Shown one piece after another: positions 39,320-48,706 of a stretch of 64,000 bases of DNA; the first letter of the stretch is position 1; each line of letters begins with the position of its first letter. The translations under genes were made by a program, and so were the position numbers. Under the pieces are notes generated by a model. It searched no databases, was not told where the DNA came from, and saw only the letters and a program-made list of their open reading frames with translations. Location of the stretch: contig NZ_CP013630.1 of assembly GCF_001664485.1 (NCBI RefSeq), forward strand, positions 4,321,501 to 4,385,500, written 5' to 3'. Source of the stretch: Rhizobium sp. N324 (GTDB lineage Bacteria; Pseudomonadota; Alphaproteobacteria; Rhizobiales; Rhizobiaceae).

Positions 39320-41161
39320 TCAGTACACGCGAGCTTTCGGCTCGATCTTGTACGGATCGATGCCTTCGGCGATCAGCTGGGTGTGGACCGGGCGGTAGTC
39401 GAGCTTGACGTCGCCTGCTTCGCCGACCCAGGCAAGCGTGTGCTTGCGCCAGTTGACGTCGTCGCGGCCGGCGAATGCACCCTCGGTATAATCCTCGCGG
39501 GCATGCGAACCGCGGCTTTCCTTGCGGGCTTCGGCGCCATAGATCGTCGTGATGGCGTTGGCCATCAGGTTCTGCAGCTCCAGCGTCTCCACAAGATCCG
39601 AGTTCCAGATCATCGAGCGGTCGGTGACCTTGATATCGCGCATTTCCTGCCAGATCGCCGAGATGCGCCGGCAACCGGATTCCAGCGATTCCTGCGTGCG
39701 GAAGACGGCCGCGTCTTCCTGCATGGCGCGCTGCATCTTCTCGCGCAGTTCCGCCGTCGGCGTGCCGCCGCTGGCGTGACGCAGCCCATCGAAACGGTCC
39801 ATGATCTTGTCGCAGGCCGCGACATTGAGATGCGGGATCGGCGCTGCGCGGTCGATCACCTCGCCAGCACGGATCGCCGCCGCACGGCCGAAGACCACGA
39901 GGTCGATCAGCGAGTTGGAGCCGAGGCGGTTGGCGCCGTGCACCGAGGCGCAGCCTGCTTCGCCGACGGCCATCAGCCCGGGGATGATCCGTTCCGGATT
40001 GGCGCTGTCGGCGTTCAGCACTTCGCCCCAATAATTGGTGGGAATGCCGCCCATATTGTAATGGACGGTGGGCAGAACCGGGATCGGCTCGCGGGTGACA
40101 TCGACGCCGGCGAAAATCTTGGCGCTCTCGGAAATGCCCGGCAGCCGCTCGTGCAGCACGGCCGGATCGAGATGGTCGAGATGCAGGAAGATGTGGTCCT
40201 TGTTCTTGCCGACGCCGCGGCCTTCGCGGATCTCCAGCGTCATGCAGCGCGAGACGACGTCGCGCGAGGCAAGGTCCTTGGCCGACGGCGCGTAACGCTC
40301 CATGAAGCGCTCGCCCTCGGAATTGACGAGGTAGCCGCCTTCGCCCCGCGCACCTTCGGTGATCAGACAGCCCGAACCATAGATGCCGGTCGGGTGGAAC
40401 TGGACGAATTCCATGTCCTGCAGCGGCAGGCCGGCGCGTGCCACCATGCCGCCGCCGTCGCCGGTGCAGGTATGGGCCGAGGTTGCCGAGAAATAGGCGC
40501 GGCCGTAGCCGCCGGTCGCCAGCACCACCATCTTGGCGGCGAAGCGATGGATGGTGCCGTCATCGAGGCACCAGGCGACGACGCCGGTGCAGCGGCTGCC
40601 GTCTTCCGACATGATCAAATCGAGCGCGAAATACTCGATGAAGAATTCGGCGTTGTGGCGCAGCGACTGGCCGTAGAGCGTATGCAGGATGGCGTGGCCG
40701 GTACGGTCGGCAACGGCGCAGGTGCGCTGCACCGGCGGGCCTTCGCCGTAATTCTGCATATGGCCGCCGAACGGGCGCTGGTAGATCTTGCCTTCTTCGT
40801 TGCGCGAGAACGGCACGCCGTAATGCTCGAGCTCATAGACCGCCTTCGGCGCTTCCATGGTCAGATACTGCATGGCGTCGACGTCGCCAAGCCAGTCGGA
40901 CCCCTTGACGGTGTCGTAGAGGTGCCACTGCCAGCTGTCGGGCGTCATGTTGCGCAGCGAGGCGGCAATGCCGCCCTGCGCCGCGACCGTGTGCGAGCGG
41001 GTCGGGAACACTTTGGTGATGCAGGCCGTGCGGAAACCCTGCTCGGCCATCCCCAGCGTGGCGCGCAAGCCGGCGCCGCCGGCGCCGACGACGATCACGT
41101 CGTAGGAGTGATCGACATATTTGTAGGCCTTGCCGTTCTGGGCGGGTGAAGTCGGTGCCAT
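39320..41161 (-). CDS. sdhA: Succinate dehydrogenase flavoprotein subunit
   Basis: A 613-residue flavoprotein. The FAD-binding motif [14 protein letters not shown] lies at the N-terminus, the covalent flavin histidine is in [14 protein letters not shown], and catalytic residues are in [20 protein letters not shown] and [17 protein letters not shown]. The C-terminus ([15 protein letters not shown]) is typical. It oxidises succinate to fumarate on the cytoplasmic side of complex II. It lies 7 bp after sdhD. Confidence 0.97.
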   Translation of the reverse strand: MAPTSPAQNGKAYKYVDHSYDVIVVGAGGAGLRATLGMAEQGFRTACITKVFPTRSHTVAAQGGIAASLRNMTPDSWQWHLYDTVKGSDWLGDVDAMQYLTMEAPKAVYELEHYGVPFSRNEEGKIYQRPFGGHMQNYGEGPPVQRTCAVADRTGHAILHTLYGQSLRHNAEFFIEYFALDLIMSEDGSRCTGVVAWCLDDGTIHRFAAKMVVLATGGYGRAYFSATSAHTCTGDGGGMVARAGLPLQDMEFVQFHPTGIYGSGCLITEGARGEGGYLVNSEGERFMERYAPSAKDLASRDVVSRCMTLEIREGRGVGKNKDHIFLHLDHLDPAVLHERLPGISESAKIFAGVDVTREPIPVLPTVHYNMGGIPTNYWGEVLNADSANPERIIPGLMAVGEAGCASVHGANRLGSNSLIDLVVFGRAAAIRAGEVIDRAAPIPHLNVAACDKIMDRFDGLRHASGGTPTAELREKMQRAMQEDAAVFRTQESLESGCRRISAIWQEMRDIKVTDRSMIWNSDLVETLELQNLMANAITTIYGAEARKESRGSHAREDYTEGAFAGRDDVNWRKHTLAWVGEAGDVKLDYRPVHTQLIAEGIDPYKIEPKARVY

Positions 41162-41168
41162 AGCGCGC

Positions 41169-41549
41169 TTATCCTACGAATGCGATTTTCAGAATGGCGA
41201 AGAGACAGAGGCCGGCGATCAGGATCGCGAAGAAGGTGTTCAGCATTAGGAGAGCGATCTTGCCGAACTCGCCGTGCACGTAATCCTCGATGATGACCTG
41301 CATGCCGAGCTTCATATGGATGACGCCTGAGATCACCATCAGCCCCATGACGACCGCGACGAAGGGGTTCGACAGCGCGCGAACCACATCCGCATAGGGC
41401 GCGCCGGCATAGGCGATCATGAAGAAGAGGAAGAACAGGATGAGCGGAACATTGGCGACGGCCGTCAGACGCTGGCGCCAGAAATGATCCGTGCCGTCCT
41501 TGGCGGAGCCGAGCCCGCGAACCTTGCCGAGGGGGGTGCGCATATCCAT
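41169..41549 (-). CDS. sdhD: Succinate dehydrogenase membrane anchor subunit
   Basis: A 126-residue anchor with three transmembrane helices ([56 protein letters not shown]). The histidine in [20 protein letters not shown] is the likely haem b ligand, and the IEDYVH block is family specific. It lies 10 bp after sdhC. Confidence 0.93.
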   Translation of the reverse strand: MDMRTPLGKVRGLGSAKDGTDHFWRQRLTAVANVPLILFFLFFMIAYAGAPYADVVRALSNPFVAVVMGLMVISGVIHMKLGMQVIIEDYVHGEFGKIALLMLNTFFAILIAGLCLFAILKIAFVG

Positions 41550-41559
41550 GAGAGGACCT

Positions 41560-41955
41560 TCAGAAGCGAATGAGGAAGCCGATCACCCAGACCAGCACGG
41601 TCAGACAGAGCGACCCGACGATGTTGGCGATGGCGAGCTTGGTCGAGAATTCTTTCCCGAAGCCGTAGCCGAGATCCCACATGAAGTGGCGGAAGCCGCC
41701 GAGCATGTGGTGCAGCAGCGCCCAGGTATAGCCGAGCAGCACGAGCTTGCCGAGAAGGCTGCCGAGCACCCAGTTGGCCCAGTCATAAGAGCCCTGGCCG
41801 CTTGCCGCCGCGATCAGCCACCAGGCAACCAGCAGCGTGCCGACATAGAGCGCACCGCCGGTAATGCGGTGGACGATGGACATGACCATGGTGGGAATAG
41901 GTTTGTAAATTTGCAAATGCGGCGACAGGGGCCGGTTATTTGTCACGTTCGCCAT
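41560..41955 (-). CDS. sdhC: Succinate dehydrogenase cytochrome b556 subunit
   Basis: A 131-residue cytochrome b subunit. [20 protein letters not shown], then VHRITGG, is the signature near the quinone site, and the haem-ligand histidine lies in [17 protein letters not shown]. Three transmembrane helices. ATG at 41955 ([13 protein letters not shown]) is chosen. The 313-bp region 41956-42268 between this gene and the divergent secreted protein holds a CtrA-type site near its right end. No confident sdh promoter was recognised there. Confidence 0.93.
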   Translation of the reverse strand: MANVTNNRPLSPHLQIYKPIPTMVMSIVHRITGGALYVGTLLVAWWLIAAASGQGSYDWANWVLGSLLGKLVLLGYTWALLHHMLGGFRHFMWDLGYGFGKEFSTKLAIANIVGSLCLTVLVWVIGFLIRF

Positions 41956-42226
41956 CAGAACCTCGCGGCGGCTTCTCTGCGCTCCCGGATTTCGGAGCAT
42001 GCTCAGTCAACCACACGAATGACGAATTCTCTGTGTGCGTTGCATCAATTGCGACGTTTAATCACCGGAAACGCCGACGACAAGCACAATCGCTGTCTTG
42101 CCTTAATTTAATCGATTGGGGTTACCACGAAATTTGCAGGCTAACGAAACTGGTGTTTTCGGCTCAATAATTTTGCCCTTCTCCCGAGCCGCATGGACAA
42201 ACTGCTGCTTTTGGCGCAATCTGGCG

Positions 42227-42242
42227 TTAACGATTTGTTAAC
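42227..42242. promoter_or_regulatory. CtrA-type binding site (TTAA-N7-TTAAC)
   Basis: TTAA-CGATTTG-TTAAC matches the full consensus of the alphaproteobacterial cell-cycle regulator CtrA. It ends 26 bp before the ATG of the secreted protein gene at 42269, so it probably lies in its promoter. It may also influence the divergent sdh operon, about 270 bp away. Confidence 0.55.
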
Positions 42243-42268
42243 GATCGGAATTCCGGAGGCCGGCGCCC

Positions 42269-42775
42269 ATGTTTCGCAGTCTATCCGCAGTCACTCTGCT
42301 TGCCCTGTCTGCACTTGCCGTCTTCCCCGCCACCGCCGGCGAGCGCCGTTTTGATCATCGCTTCGCCGATCAACGCGTCGTTGGCCATCGCCACGCCTTT
42401 CACAACGGGTTGTTTCTCGGCCGACATATGGGCTGGCGCGATCGCGGCATCCGTTTCGACAGCGCCTATGGCCGCGGGCACCACAGAGAGCGGATGCCGT
42501 TCTTGAAGCAGTTTTCGTCGGCGGCGACCAATCGCGTCGCTCGCGGCGGCCTGATCATCATCGCACCCCAGCCGCCGGGTGGCGACAGCGGCGACAGCTA
42601 TGCCGGCTCTTATGCCTATCAGGTCGATGGCGGGACTTATGTCGGCGGCAACGGATACGGATATTATTCGGCGGCACGGCCCGAGCCGACGGCCCCGAAG
42701 GCAAAGGTCATCGACGTCGCCGTCCAGGATGACCCCTGCGCCTACGAGGCCAATGTCTGCGTCATCCGGCCTTAA
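42269..42775 (+). CDS. Small secreted protein of unknown function
   Basis: A 168-residue protein with a clear signal peptide (MFRSLSAVTLLALSALAVFPATAG). The mature part starts with a His/Arg-rich segment (ERRFDHRFADQRVVGHRHAF), continues with a Gly/Tyr/Ser-rich low-complexity part (DSYAGSYAYQVDGGTYVGGN), and ends with two cysteines (DPCAYEANVCVIRP) that may form a disulfide. No family recognised. GGAGGCCGGCGCCC precedes the ATG. A CtrA-type box just upstream suggests cell-cycle timed expression. Confidence 0.7.
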   Translation: MFRSLSAVTLLALSALAVFPATAGERRFDHRFADQRVVGHRHAFHNGLFLGRHMGWRDRGIRFDSAYGRGHHRERMPFLKQFSSAATNRVARGGLIIIAPQPPGGDSGDSYAGSYAYQVDGGTYVGGNGYGYYSAARPEPTAPKAKVIDVAVQDDPCAYEANVCVIRP

Positions 42776-42796
42776 AGCGTGATGCCGAAAGTGCGG
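42776..42796. repeat. Half of a rhizobial palindromic repeat
   Basis: AGCGTGATGCCGAAAGTGCGG directly after the stop codon resembles the left arm of the elements at 5455 and 50674, but the matching right arm is missing. The element appears truncated at the edge of the accessory island. Confidence 0.45.
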
Positions 42797-42841
42797 AATT
42801 CTATAGCAATGCCGCCAGAGAGCAGCTTTCGCCCTTACCGC

Positions 42842-42979
42842 TTATGTGATTTCTTGAGCCACAAAAGGTCGTAACGCATCCGCAATCTTTGCCCCTAGCA
42901 AGACATATCGTTCTTCGACGAAATGTGGGCCATCCGGCTTCAAGAGCACTTCCGGTCCGGCTTCGCTGACAAGGTATGA
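42842..42979 (-). pseudogene. 3' remnant of an SGNH/GDSL-type hydrolase gene
   Basis: Read on the minus strand to TAA at 42844-42842, about 45 codons give SYLVSEAGPEVLLKPDGPHF, then VEERYVLLGAKIADALRPF. DGPHF followed by Y-x-L-L-G-x-(K/R)-(I/M)-A-D-A is the C-terminal catalytic D-x-x-H block of SGNH esterases such as sialate O-acetylesterases. No start codon or N-terminal domain exists: the upstream part is occupied by the RidA-like gene in another frame. This is a truncated gene, probably left by the event that placed the island here. Confidence 0.5.
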
Positions 42980-42998
42980 AGATGACGAATGCCGCGCC

Positions 42999-43403
42999 TC
43001 AAATTTGCCCGGCCTCACTCTTTCGCGACGCGGCTACGTCAATACGGATGGCGCACATCGGCGGGAGATTCTTGTCCTCAAACGTTGCCCGCCGTGGCGT
43101 TCCGCTATCCGGCATCCAAGCATCCCAGGCTCTGTTCATTTCCTCGAATGAGGCAAGGTCCCTGAGCCAAATGTTGGCGAGAATGATCTCTGACTTGTCG
43201 GTACCTTCGCGTAGCAGCATGTCATTGATGCGCTCCAGTATTTCGTTGGTTTGCGCCGTCACGCTCGCTCCCCTCGTGAGGTTTGCGACCTGGCCGGGCA
43301 GATAGGCGGCATCTGCGAGGAGAGTTTCGTCAACTTTGGCTTGCCCCATCATCGTATTCGCAGACTTCCATGAATGCTTGAGATTGGGTCGTCGACCCTT
43401 CAT
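42999..43403 (-). CDS. RidA-family protein
   Basis: A 134-residue YjgF/YER057c/UK114 fold protein. AAYLPGQVANLTRGASVTAQ, then TNEILERINDMLLREGTDKS, then ILANIWLRDLASFEEMNRAWDAW, then PPMCAIRIDVAA cover the family; the usual RAtVev block is RATFEDKNLPPMCAIR. Family members deaminate reactive enamine/imine intermediates of amino-acid catabolism. It lies 77 bp after the LysR gene and ends the minus-strand transporter operon, which fits a role in degrading the imported amine. The start is uncertain (ATG 43403 taken; ATGs 51 and 54 bp downstream possible). Confidence 0.75.
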   Translation of the reverse strand: MKGRRPNLKHSWKSANTMMGQAKVDETLLADAAYLPGQVANLTRGASVTAQTNEILERINDMLLREGTDKSEIILANIWLRDLASFEEMNRAWDAWMPDSGTPRRATFEDKNLPPMCAIRIDVAASRKSEAGQI

Positions 43404-43480
43404 CCGATCACTGTGGTGCTTCGCTCGCCATCGCGGTAGAGGGAATTAAATTGACCCGATATAATGGAAGCTGAACGCTC

Positions 43481-44338
43481 CTAGCTGGACAATATGGCCG
43501 TATGCCGCGAAATGAAGTCCACAAGGTAGCGCGCGCCTTCGGCCGTCTCGGACTGAGAATACAGACCGATCTCGATGCGCACCGGACCGGGCAGATCCGC
43601 CGATCGGTCAAGTGTCCGGCAGCCCTCCGGTTTTGTCGTGAGCATCATTGGCGCGATACCAATACCGACGCGAACCGCAGTCGCCATGGCCACGAGAGTC
43701 GATGCGACGCACGCCGTCTTCCACTTGATGTTCCGCTGAGACAGAGCCGCAAGCGTCGGAAGCGTCCAGGGACACTCCTCCTCGAACATAATGATGGGAA
43801 GCGGTTTTTCCGCATCCACCACGAAGTCGGATCTGACCGTCCACATCAAATATTCGGTCCAGATTAGGGTCGGTTTTCGCGACAGACAGGTGATGTCGCA
43901 AACCACCAGATCCAGCTTCCTGTCTTCAAACAGGCTGGCGAGGCGGCGATTCGGCTCGACAATGATGTCGATCTCGACCTTCGGGTTCTGGGCTCTGAAG
44001 TCACTAAGAATGTCGATCAGGTGGCCGGCTGCGAAGTCCTCAACGACGCCGAGGCGAATGCGGTCCTCGATCATCTTGCCTGTCAGCCTTTTCTCGACCT
44101 CGTCGCTGAGGGCGACCATTTCGCGGGCATAAGCCAGCATGATCTGCCCATGGCTCGTGAGTTCGAGGCCTTTTGACGAACGCGAAAACAGCGTAACACC
44201 GACAAGCTCCTCCAGCTTGCGAATCTGCATGCTCACCGCCGCCTGCGTTCTATTCAGCTTGACGGCAGCGCCATTGACGGTGCCGATCTCCGCGACGGTC
44301 AGAAATGCACGAAGCAGATAGGAATCGAGATCAAGCAT
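43481..44338 (-). CDS. LysR-family transcriptional regulator
   Basis: A 285-residue protein from ATG 44338. The helix-turn-helix is AFLTVAEIGTVNGAAVKLNR, then TQAAVSMQIRKLEELVGVTL. The effector domain begins near residue 90 (IRLGVVEDFAAGHLIDILSDF). ATG at 44350 is an alternative. It is encoded 142 bp downstream of the ABC transporter ATPase in the same direction and is followed by a RidA-like gene. It most likely controls the transporter and/or the divergent hydrolase genes of this island. No clear ribosome site. Confidence 0.8.
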   Translation of the reverse strand: MLDLDSYLLRAFLTVAEIGTVNGAAVKLNRTQAAVSMQIRKLEELVGVTLFSRSSKGLELTSHGQIMLAYAREMVALSDEVEKRLTGKMIEDRIRLGVVEDFAAGHLIDILSDFRAQNPKVEIDIIVEPNRRLASLFEDRKLDLVVCDITCLSRKPTLIWTEYLMWTVRSDFVVDAEKPLPIIMFEEECPWTLPTLAALSQRNIKWKTACVASTLVAMATAVRVGIGIAPMMLTTKPEGCRTLDRSADLPGPVRIEIGLYSQSETAEGARYLVDFISRHTAILSS

Positions 44339-44441
44339 CAGAAGCCGCATTCCATAGTTTGGGCGTTCGAGTGCTGAGGGCCTCTCTGCCGACAAGCGGA
44401 TATTGGACGAACCATGTTCTTCCGGCAACTGGCGATCCTTA

Positions 44442-44471
44442 GACGGGGCGCAGTGCAAGCTGCGCCCCGTC
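44442..44471. other. Perfect 12-bp hairpin after the ABC ATPase gene
   Basis: GACGGGGCGCAG (44442-44453) and CTGCGCCCCGTC (44460-44471) with a 6-nt loop lie 10 bp past the ATPase stop codon on the minus strand. There is no U-tract on either side. It may stabilise the 3' end or attenuate read-through into the LysR gene. Confidence 0.55.
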
Positions 44472-44480
44472 AATACCAAC

Positions 44481-45545
44481 TTATCGCGCGAAGAGAACGC
44501 ATGCCGTGGGGGGAATGGAAACGCTGATCTCCTGCCCTCGCGCGAAGGCTATGTCTGGACGGTTCGGGCAAGCCGAGATTATGCGGTCGCCACTGACGAG
44601 GTCCAGAACGATATGCCTGAAGGCACCGAGTGTCACAACGTCGGCAACGCGTCCGGGCATGGCCCCAGCACCCGGAGCACCAGATGATATCTCGACGCTT
44701 TCCGGCCTCACGCAAATCTCGGCGGCACCTGAAAGGCTTCCGGTGGACGCGACCGGAAACTCCCAGCCGGATTCGGAGCGAAATTTGCGAGCCGTTCCGC
44801 CCGCGGCCGAAATCGAACCATGAATCCAATTCGTCCGCCCCATGAAATCCGCGACGAAACGCGAGTCTGGACGCCAATACACATCATCCGGCCTGCCGGA
44901 TTGCATGATTTCTCCACGGTTCATCACGAATATGCGCTCTCCCAGGCTCATCGCCTCCTCCTGGTCGTGGGTTACCACGATCGCGGTCGAGCCGACCGCG
45001 GCGAGCACATCTTTCAATTCGGTGCGCAGCTCATGGCGAAGTTTGGCGTCGAGGGCCGACAGAGGCTCATCCAGAAGAACAAGGCTTGGATGGGTGGCGA
45101 GCGCCCGCGCAAGCGCAACACGCTGCTGCTGGCCGCCGCTCAACTGATGCGGCCGCCGCTGCCCGAAACCGACGAGCCGGACGAGCTCAAGCATCTCGGC
45201 AATGCGGCGAGGTATTTGCCCCGGCGGGTGGTTGCGATGGCGAAGTCCGTAGCCGATGTTCTGTTCGACGGTCATATGCGGGAAAAGAGCGTAGTGCTGG
45301 AACAGCAGCCCGACATTGCGCTCATAGGGTTTCAATCCGGCCATCGGCTCGCCGTCGATCAAGATCGAGCCTTTGTCGGGCCGCTCGAATCCGGCAATGA
45401 GCCGAAGAATAGTGGTCTTGCCGCAGCCGCTCGGTCCAAGCAGTGCGATTGTTTCTCCTGGGTTCACCGAGAAGGAGATATTACCGAGGGCGATCGTTTC
45501 ACCGAAGCGCTTGCTGACCCCTTGAAATTCCACGGCAGAAATCAT
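44481..45545 (-). CDS. Polyamine-type ABC transporter ATP-binding protein (PotA/FbpC class)
   Basis: A 354-residue ATPase. Walker A is GPSGCGKTT, Q-loop LLFQHYALFPHMTV, signature QLSGGQQQRVALARAL, Walker B LVLLDEPLSALD and switch VVTHDQEEAMSLGE. The C-terminal TOBE-like domain (about 240-350) includes EICVRPESVEI and is typical of spermidine/putrescine transporters. It powers the two permeases upstream. ATG at 45545 is preferred to the longer frame, which would run into the permease. Confidence 0.88.
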   Translation of the reverse strand: MISAVEFQGVSKRFGETIALGNISFSVNPGETIALLGPSGCGKTTILRLIAGFERPDKGSILIDGEPMAGLKPYERNVGLLFQHYALFPHMTVEQNIGYGLRHRNHPPGQIPRRIAEMLELVRLVGFGQRRPHQLSGGQQQRVALARALATHPSLVLLDEPLSALDAKLRHELRTELKDVLAAVGSTAIVVTHDQEEAMSLGERIFVMNRGEIMQSGRPDDVYWRPDSRFVADFMGRTNWIHGSISAAGGTARKFRSESGWEFPVASTGSLSGAAEICVRPESVEISSGAPGAGAMPGRVADVVTLGAFRHIVLDLVSGDRIISACPNRPDIAFARGQEISVSIPPTACVLFAR

Positions 45546-45555
45546 CGTATTGTCC

Positions 45556-46395
45556 TCATGAACGAAACAAACCCTGACCGACGACGGTGTCGAAGCCGAC
45601 GACACGGTCCAGCACAACGATCAGCAACGCGGTGACGGCAATCAGGACCACGGCCGCCGCAGCGATCGTCAGATCGAAAGCCGCGCGCATGTTGCTGACC
45701 AGCGTAACAGGCAAGGTCGTTGCGGACGGATCGCTCAGAAAGAGACTGATCGATACGTCATCTATAGAAATTGCGAAGGCGAAGATCGCACCGGTGACAA
45801 CGCCCGTCCGCATGAGCGGTAGGGTAATGGTCCAGAAGGCCTGGCGCTCGGTGGCGCCGAGAACCATCGCGGCTTCCGTCAATCGTTGGTCGCTGCCGAG
45901 AAGGCTGGCGAGACTGGTCCTTATGCAATAGGGCAACGTCACGATCACGTGGCCGAGGAGCAGGCGCGCCATACCATTTGTAATACCGGCCTTGGAAAGG
46001 AAAAGCAGCAGGCCGAATCCGATGACGACCGGAGGAACGATGAGTGGCGAGAGAAAGGCCGAAGTCAGCGCTGCCTTTCCTGGAAAATTGCCACGGGCAA
46101 GGCCGACAGCCGCTGCAGTTCCGATCGTGACGGACAGAACCGTCGTGAGTACCGCCAAGATGAGGCTGGTGCGTAGGCTGGTAAGGATATCCGCCTGGGA
46201 GACGAGCCGTTCGAACCAGTGAAGCGACAAGGCAGGTGGCGGCAGTGGACCGAGGTAGGTCCTGGCGTCGAAAGCCATGAGGCATGTTATCACCAACGGG
46301 ATGGCGAGGAACGCCAATCCAAGGCCGATGACACCGTCGGCGAGGGAAACGGCGATCCGGTCTGCGGTTCGCGCTGCAAAAGATTGTCTGCTCAT
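45556..46395 (-). CDS. Polyamine-type ABC transporter permease (PotC-like)
   Basis: A 279-residue permease with about six membrane helices. The EAA loop is LTEAAMVLGATERQAFWTIT, then LPLMRTGVVTGAIFAFAISI, typical of the PotC/ModB group. The ATG overlaps the stop of the other permease (ATGA). The ATPase gene follows after 10 bp. Substrate from family: polyamine or a related small organic cation or anion. Confidence 0.87.
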   Translation of the reverse strand: MSRQSFAARTADRIAVSLADGVIGLGLAFLAIPLVITCLMAFDARTYLGPLPPPALSLHWFERLVSQADILTSLRTSLILAVLTTVLSVTIGTAAAVGLARGNFPGKAALTSAFLSPLIVPPVVIGFGLLLFLSKAGITNGMARLLLGHVIVTLPYCIRTSLASLLGSDQRLTEAAMVLGATERQAFWTITLPLMRTGVVTGAIFAFAISIDDVSISLFLSDPSATTLPVTLVSNMRAAFDLTIAAAAVVLIAVTALLIVVLDRVVGFDTVVGQGLFRS

Positions 46396-47276
46396 CGGGA
46401 AACCTTCCAGGCCTGCGCAAACGTTATGACAGCGACGACCGCCAAGGCCGCGGCAAGCATGACGAGCGAGATCGCCGCGCCGCTCGGATAGTTGGCGATA
46501 TCGCTGAACCGGGTGTAGATGACGTTCGATATGAAAAGCACCCGGCCCCTCCCGAGCACCATGGGAATGACGAAGGCGCTGATCGCGAAAGTCAGCGAGA
46601 CAAGCGTACTTGAGATCAGAGCCGGGAAGCTCAGGGGAAGCGTGATCGACAGATGGGCTTTCCATCCCGGCGCGCCGAGCGACTGGGCTGCATCGAGCAA
46701 ACGCGGATCGATCGATTGCATCGCGCCAATCAGCGTTAGCGTTGCGACCGGTATGATCGAGTGAACCAGACCCACAGTAACGACGATATTGATATATTCG
46801 CGGCTGTTGGGCGAAAGGCCAAGTGTCAAGAGGAGGGGTCGGAAGATGCCAACCGACCCGAAGGTCAGTTCGATCGCGTATGTCTTGATCAGGACGCTGG
46901 ATAGAACAAGCGTAATCAAAAAGCCGAGGGTGAGCGCGCGCATCCGCGGGGAAATGCGCCGCACGACAAAGTAGGCCAGCGGGAATGCCACAAGCTGACC
47001 GATGATCGCGGCAACTCCACCGATCCAGAAAGTCGTCAGCAGGACGCTCGCAAACGCCTGGTTTGCAAGCTCGTAATAATTTTGGACCGTTGCCGCGGCA
47101 TTTTCAACGGAGCCGACGCGCCCCGGCGTAAACTCCTTCAAGCTTTCGATTGCCAGATTGATTAACGGTGACAGAAAACCGAATGCGAACACCAGCAGGG
47201 CTGGCCCGAGTGTCAGGGCCGCATCTCGGCGATCAGGAAGAGAAATGGCAACGGGTTGCCGCCTTACTTTGATCAT
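46392..47276 (-). CDS. Polyamine-type ABC transporter permease (PotB-like)
   Basis: A 294-residue permease with about six helices. The EAA loop is IDPRLLDAAQSLGAPGWKAH, then LSITLPLSFPALISSTLVSL. A cytoplasmic N-terminus (MIKVRRQPVAISLPDRRD) precedes the first helix. It pairs with the PotC-like permease, with a four-base overlap, and lies 92 bp after the binding-protein gene. Confidence 0.87.
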   Translation of the reverse strand: MIKVRRQPVAISLPDRRDAALTLGPALLVFAFGFLSPLINLAIESLKEFTPGRVGSVENAAATVQNYYELANQAFASVLLTTFWIGGVAAIIGQLVAFPLAYFVVRRISPRMRALTLGFLITLVLSSVLIKTYAIELTFGSVGIFRPLLLTLGLSPNSREYINIVVTVGLVHSIIPVATLTLIGAMQSIDPRLLDAAQSLGAPGWKAHLSITLPLSFPALISSTLVSLTFAISAFVIPMVLGRGRVLFISNVIYTRFSDIANYPSGAAISLVMLAAALAVVAVITFAQAWKVSR

Positions 47277-47368
47277 GGTGGAACAGCCTTTTCCTCGCCC
47301 TTACGGGCCACGAGAAAGGGAGGTTATCGAAGCCCATGCGCGCCCTCGATAACCTGCCGCGAGGTGCC

Positions 47369-48445
47369 TTAGAGCAACGGGGCGATGTCCTGTTCCCAGC
47401 GTTTGGACCAGGCATCCTGCTGTTCGAGAACGACATTGTAGTCCGGCACATAAACGAAGCTCGAAAACTCGTCCGACGTGAAGGACAGATGCTTGAGATT
47501 GTCGGGCGTGACCGCCTTGCTGTTCAACGGCGCTTCGCCCGCCACCTTGGCGTAGAGTGAATTCATGTCCGGGCTGATTGCGAAGTTGACGAAGTCGAGC
47601 GTTGCCTTGGTGTTCGGTCTATTCTTCAGTACGCCGAAACCGCTCTGGTAGAGGAAGGCCCTGAAGTTGCTGTCCTTGGTGAAACGAGTAACCGGGAAGG
47701 TTTTCGCCACGGCCGCCCAGCCGGGCTCAGCGAAGAAGCCGACGGATGTCTCGCCCGACGTCAGCGAATTGGTGAAATCGATATCAGTGATGGCGACGCG
47801 GCCGATATTGCCGGATTTCGCCAATTCCGTCATGAGCTTCCATCCGGGTTCCATATTCGTTTCGCTGCCGCCAGCGTGAAGGGCGAGCGCGACAATCTGG
47901 AGCATCATGCTCTGTGTCGGGCCCGGCCAGCAGATCGCGCCCTTAAGATCGGGGCTGAGCAGATCATCGATGGTCTTCACAGCGATCGGAGCCGTATCGG
48001 TTCGGGCACCGAAATACATGCCGCCAACTGCGCGTGGGACCGCTTTGATATTGCCCTTGCCATCACGAATGATGATTTTCTCGGGAATATTCGCAAGGTT
48101 GGGAACATCGGCGGGATTAATGGTCTCGAGCCAATCTTCCTTCACCATACTGTTGAATGAGCCTTCCCAGCCGGCGACATAGTCGTAGTCGACATTCGGC
48201 CAGACGGCCTTGATCTTTGGCAGGATCGCGCCCGCGCCACCCTGATGAAGAACCCAGGCGAACGTCGCCGCATTCTGGTCGGCGGCGATCTGCTTCATGG
48301 CTTCGACGACATCGCCGCCCCATTCAACGGCGGTGAGATTGCCGCTGCCGGCTGCGGCGGATCTCGCAAACCCGCTCATTGTGCCGGCAATCCCCGCGGC
48401 AGCGGCGGATCCGAGGAAGCGGCGGCGTGTCATATCGTGCAACAT
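47369..48445 (-). CDS. Polyamine-type extracellular solute-binding protein (PotD-like)
   Basis: A 358-residue periplasmic protein. The N-terminus MLHDMTRRRFLGSAAAAG is a twin-arginine-type signal (RRRF), followed by a hydrophobic stretch and a cleavage region near SAAAG. The mature part (LTAVEWGGDVVEAMKQIAAD ... GVLKNRPNTKATLDFVNFAI) is the PotD/iron-binding class. ATG at 48445 follows AGGGGA at about seven bases. It is the first gene of the minus-strand operon, divergent from the agmatinase-like gene. Confidence 0.85.
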   Translation of the reverse strand: MLHDMTRRRFLGSAAAAGIAGTMSGFARSAAAGSGNLTAVEWGGDVVEAMKQIAADQNAATFAWVLHQGGAGAILPKIKAVWPNVDYDYVAGWEGSFNSMVKEDWLETINPADVPNLANIPEKIIIRDGKGNIKAVPRAVGGMYFGARTDTAPIAVKTIDDLLSPDLKGAICWPGPTQSMMLQIVALALHAGGSETNMEPGWKLMTELAKSGNIGRVAITDIDFTNSLTSGETSVGFFAEPGWAAVAKTFPVTRFTKDSNFRAFLYQSGFGVLKNRPNTKATLDFVNFAISPDMNSLYAKVAGEAPLNSKAVTPDNLKHLSFTSDEFSSFVYVPDYNVVLEQQDAWSKRWEQDIAPLL

Positions 48446-48706
48446 GGTAGGTCCCCTTTGTTGTCGGCCCTCTGCTGGACCGTTCGCGTCGGAGACTGCT
48501 TGGAGGTTGCCAACCGCGGTAGTGGGAAAATTCTCGCCGGGTTATAAAGTTTTCTGAATATCCCGATGAACGCATTACCCGCATTGCGGAGCCCTGGCGG
48601 ATCCGAGCTATCAAGAATCGTTATATCCCCTCTCGAATTTTCGCGGTTCCAAGAAAAGCGGGTGGCGCCGATGATGATGGCAGCATCAATACCCTGGGAG
48701 CCTGCC

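Noticed and set aside
38618..41149. Plus-strand open frame of over 800 codons opposite sdhA-sdhB
   Set aside because: Mirror of strongly biased genes; no start signal and no domain.
42999..43403. Treating the RidA-like protein as the start of a toxin-antitoxin or defence unit with the LysR gene
   Set aside because: Both belong to ordinary catabolic families and lie in the direction of the transporter operon; nothing indicates defence.
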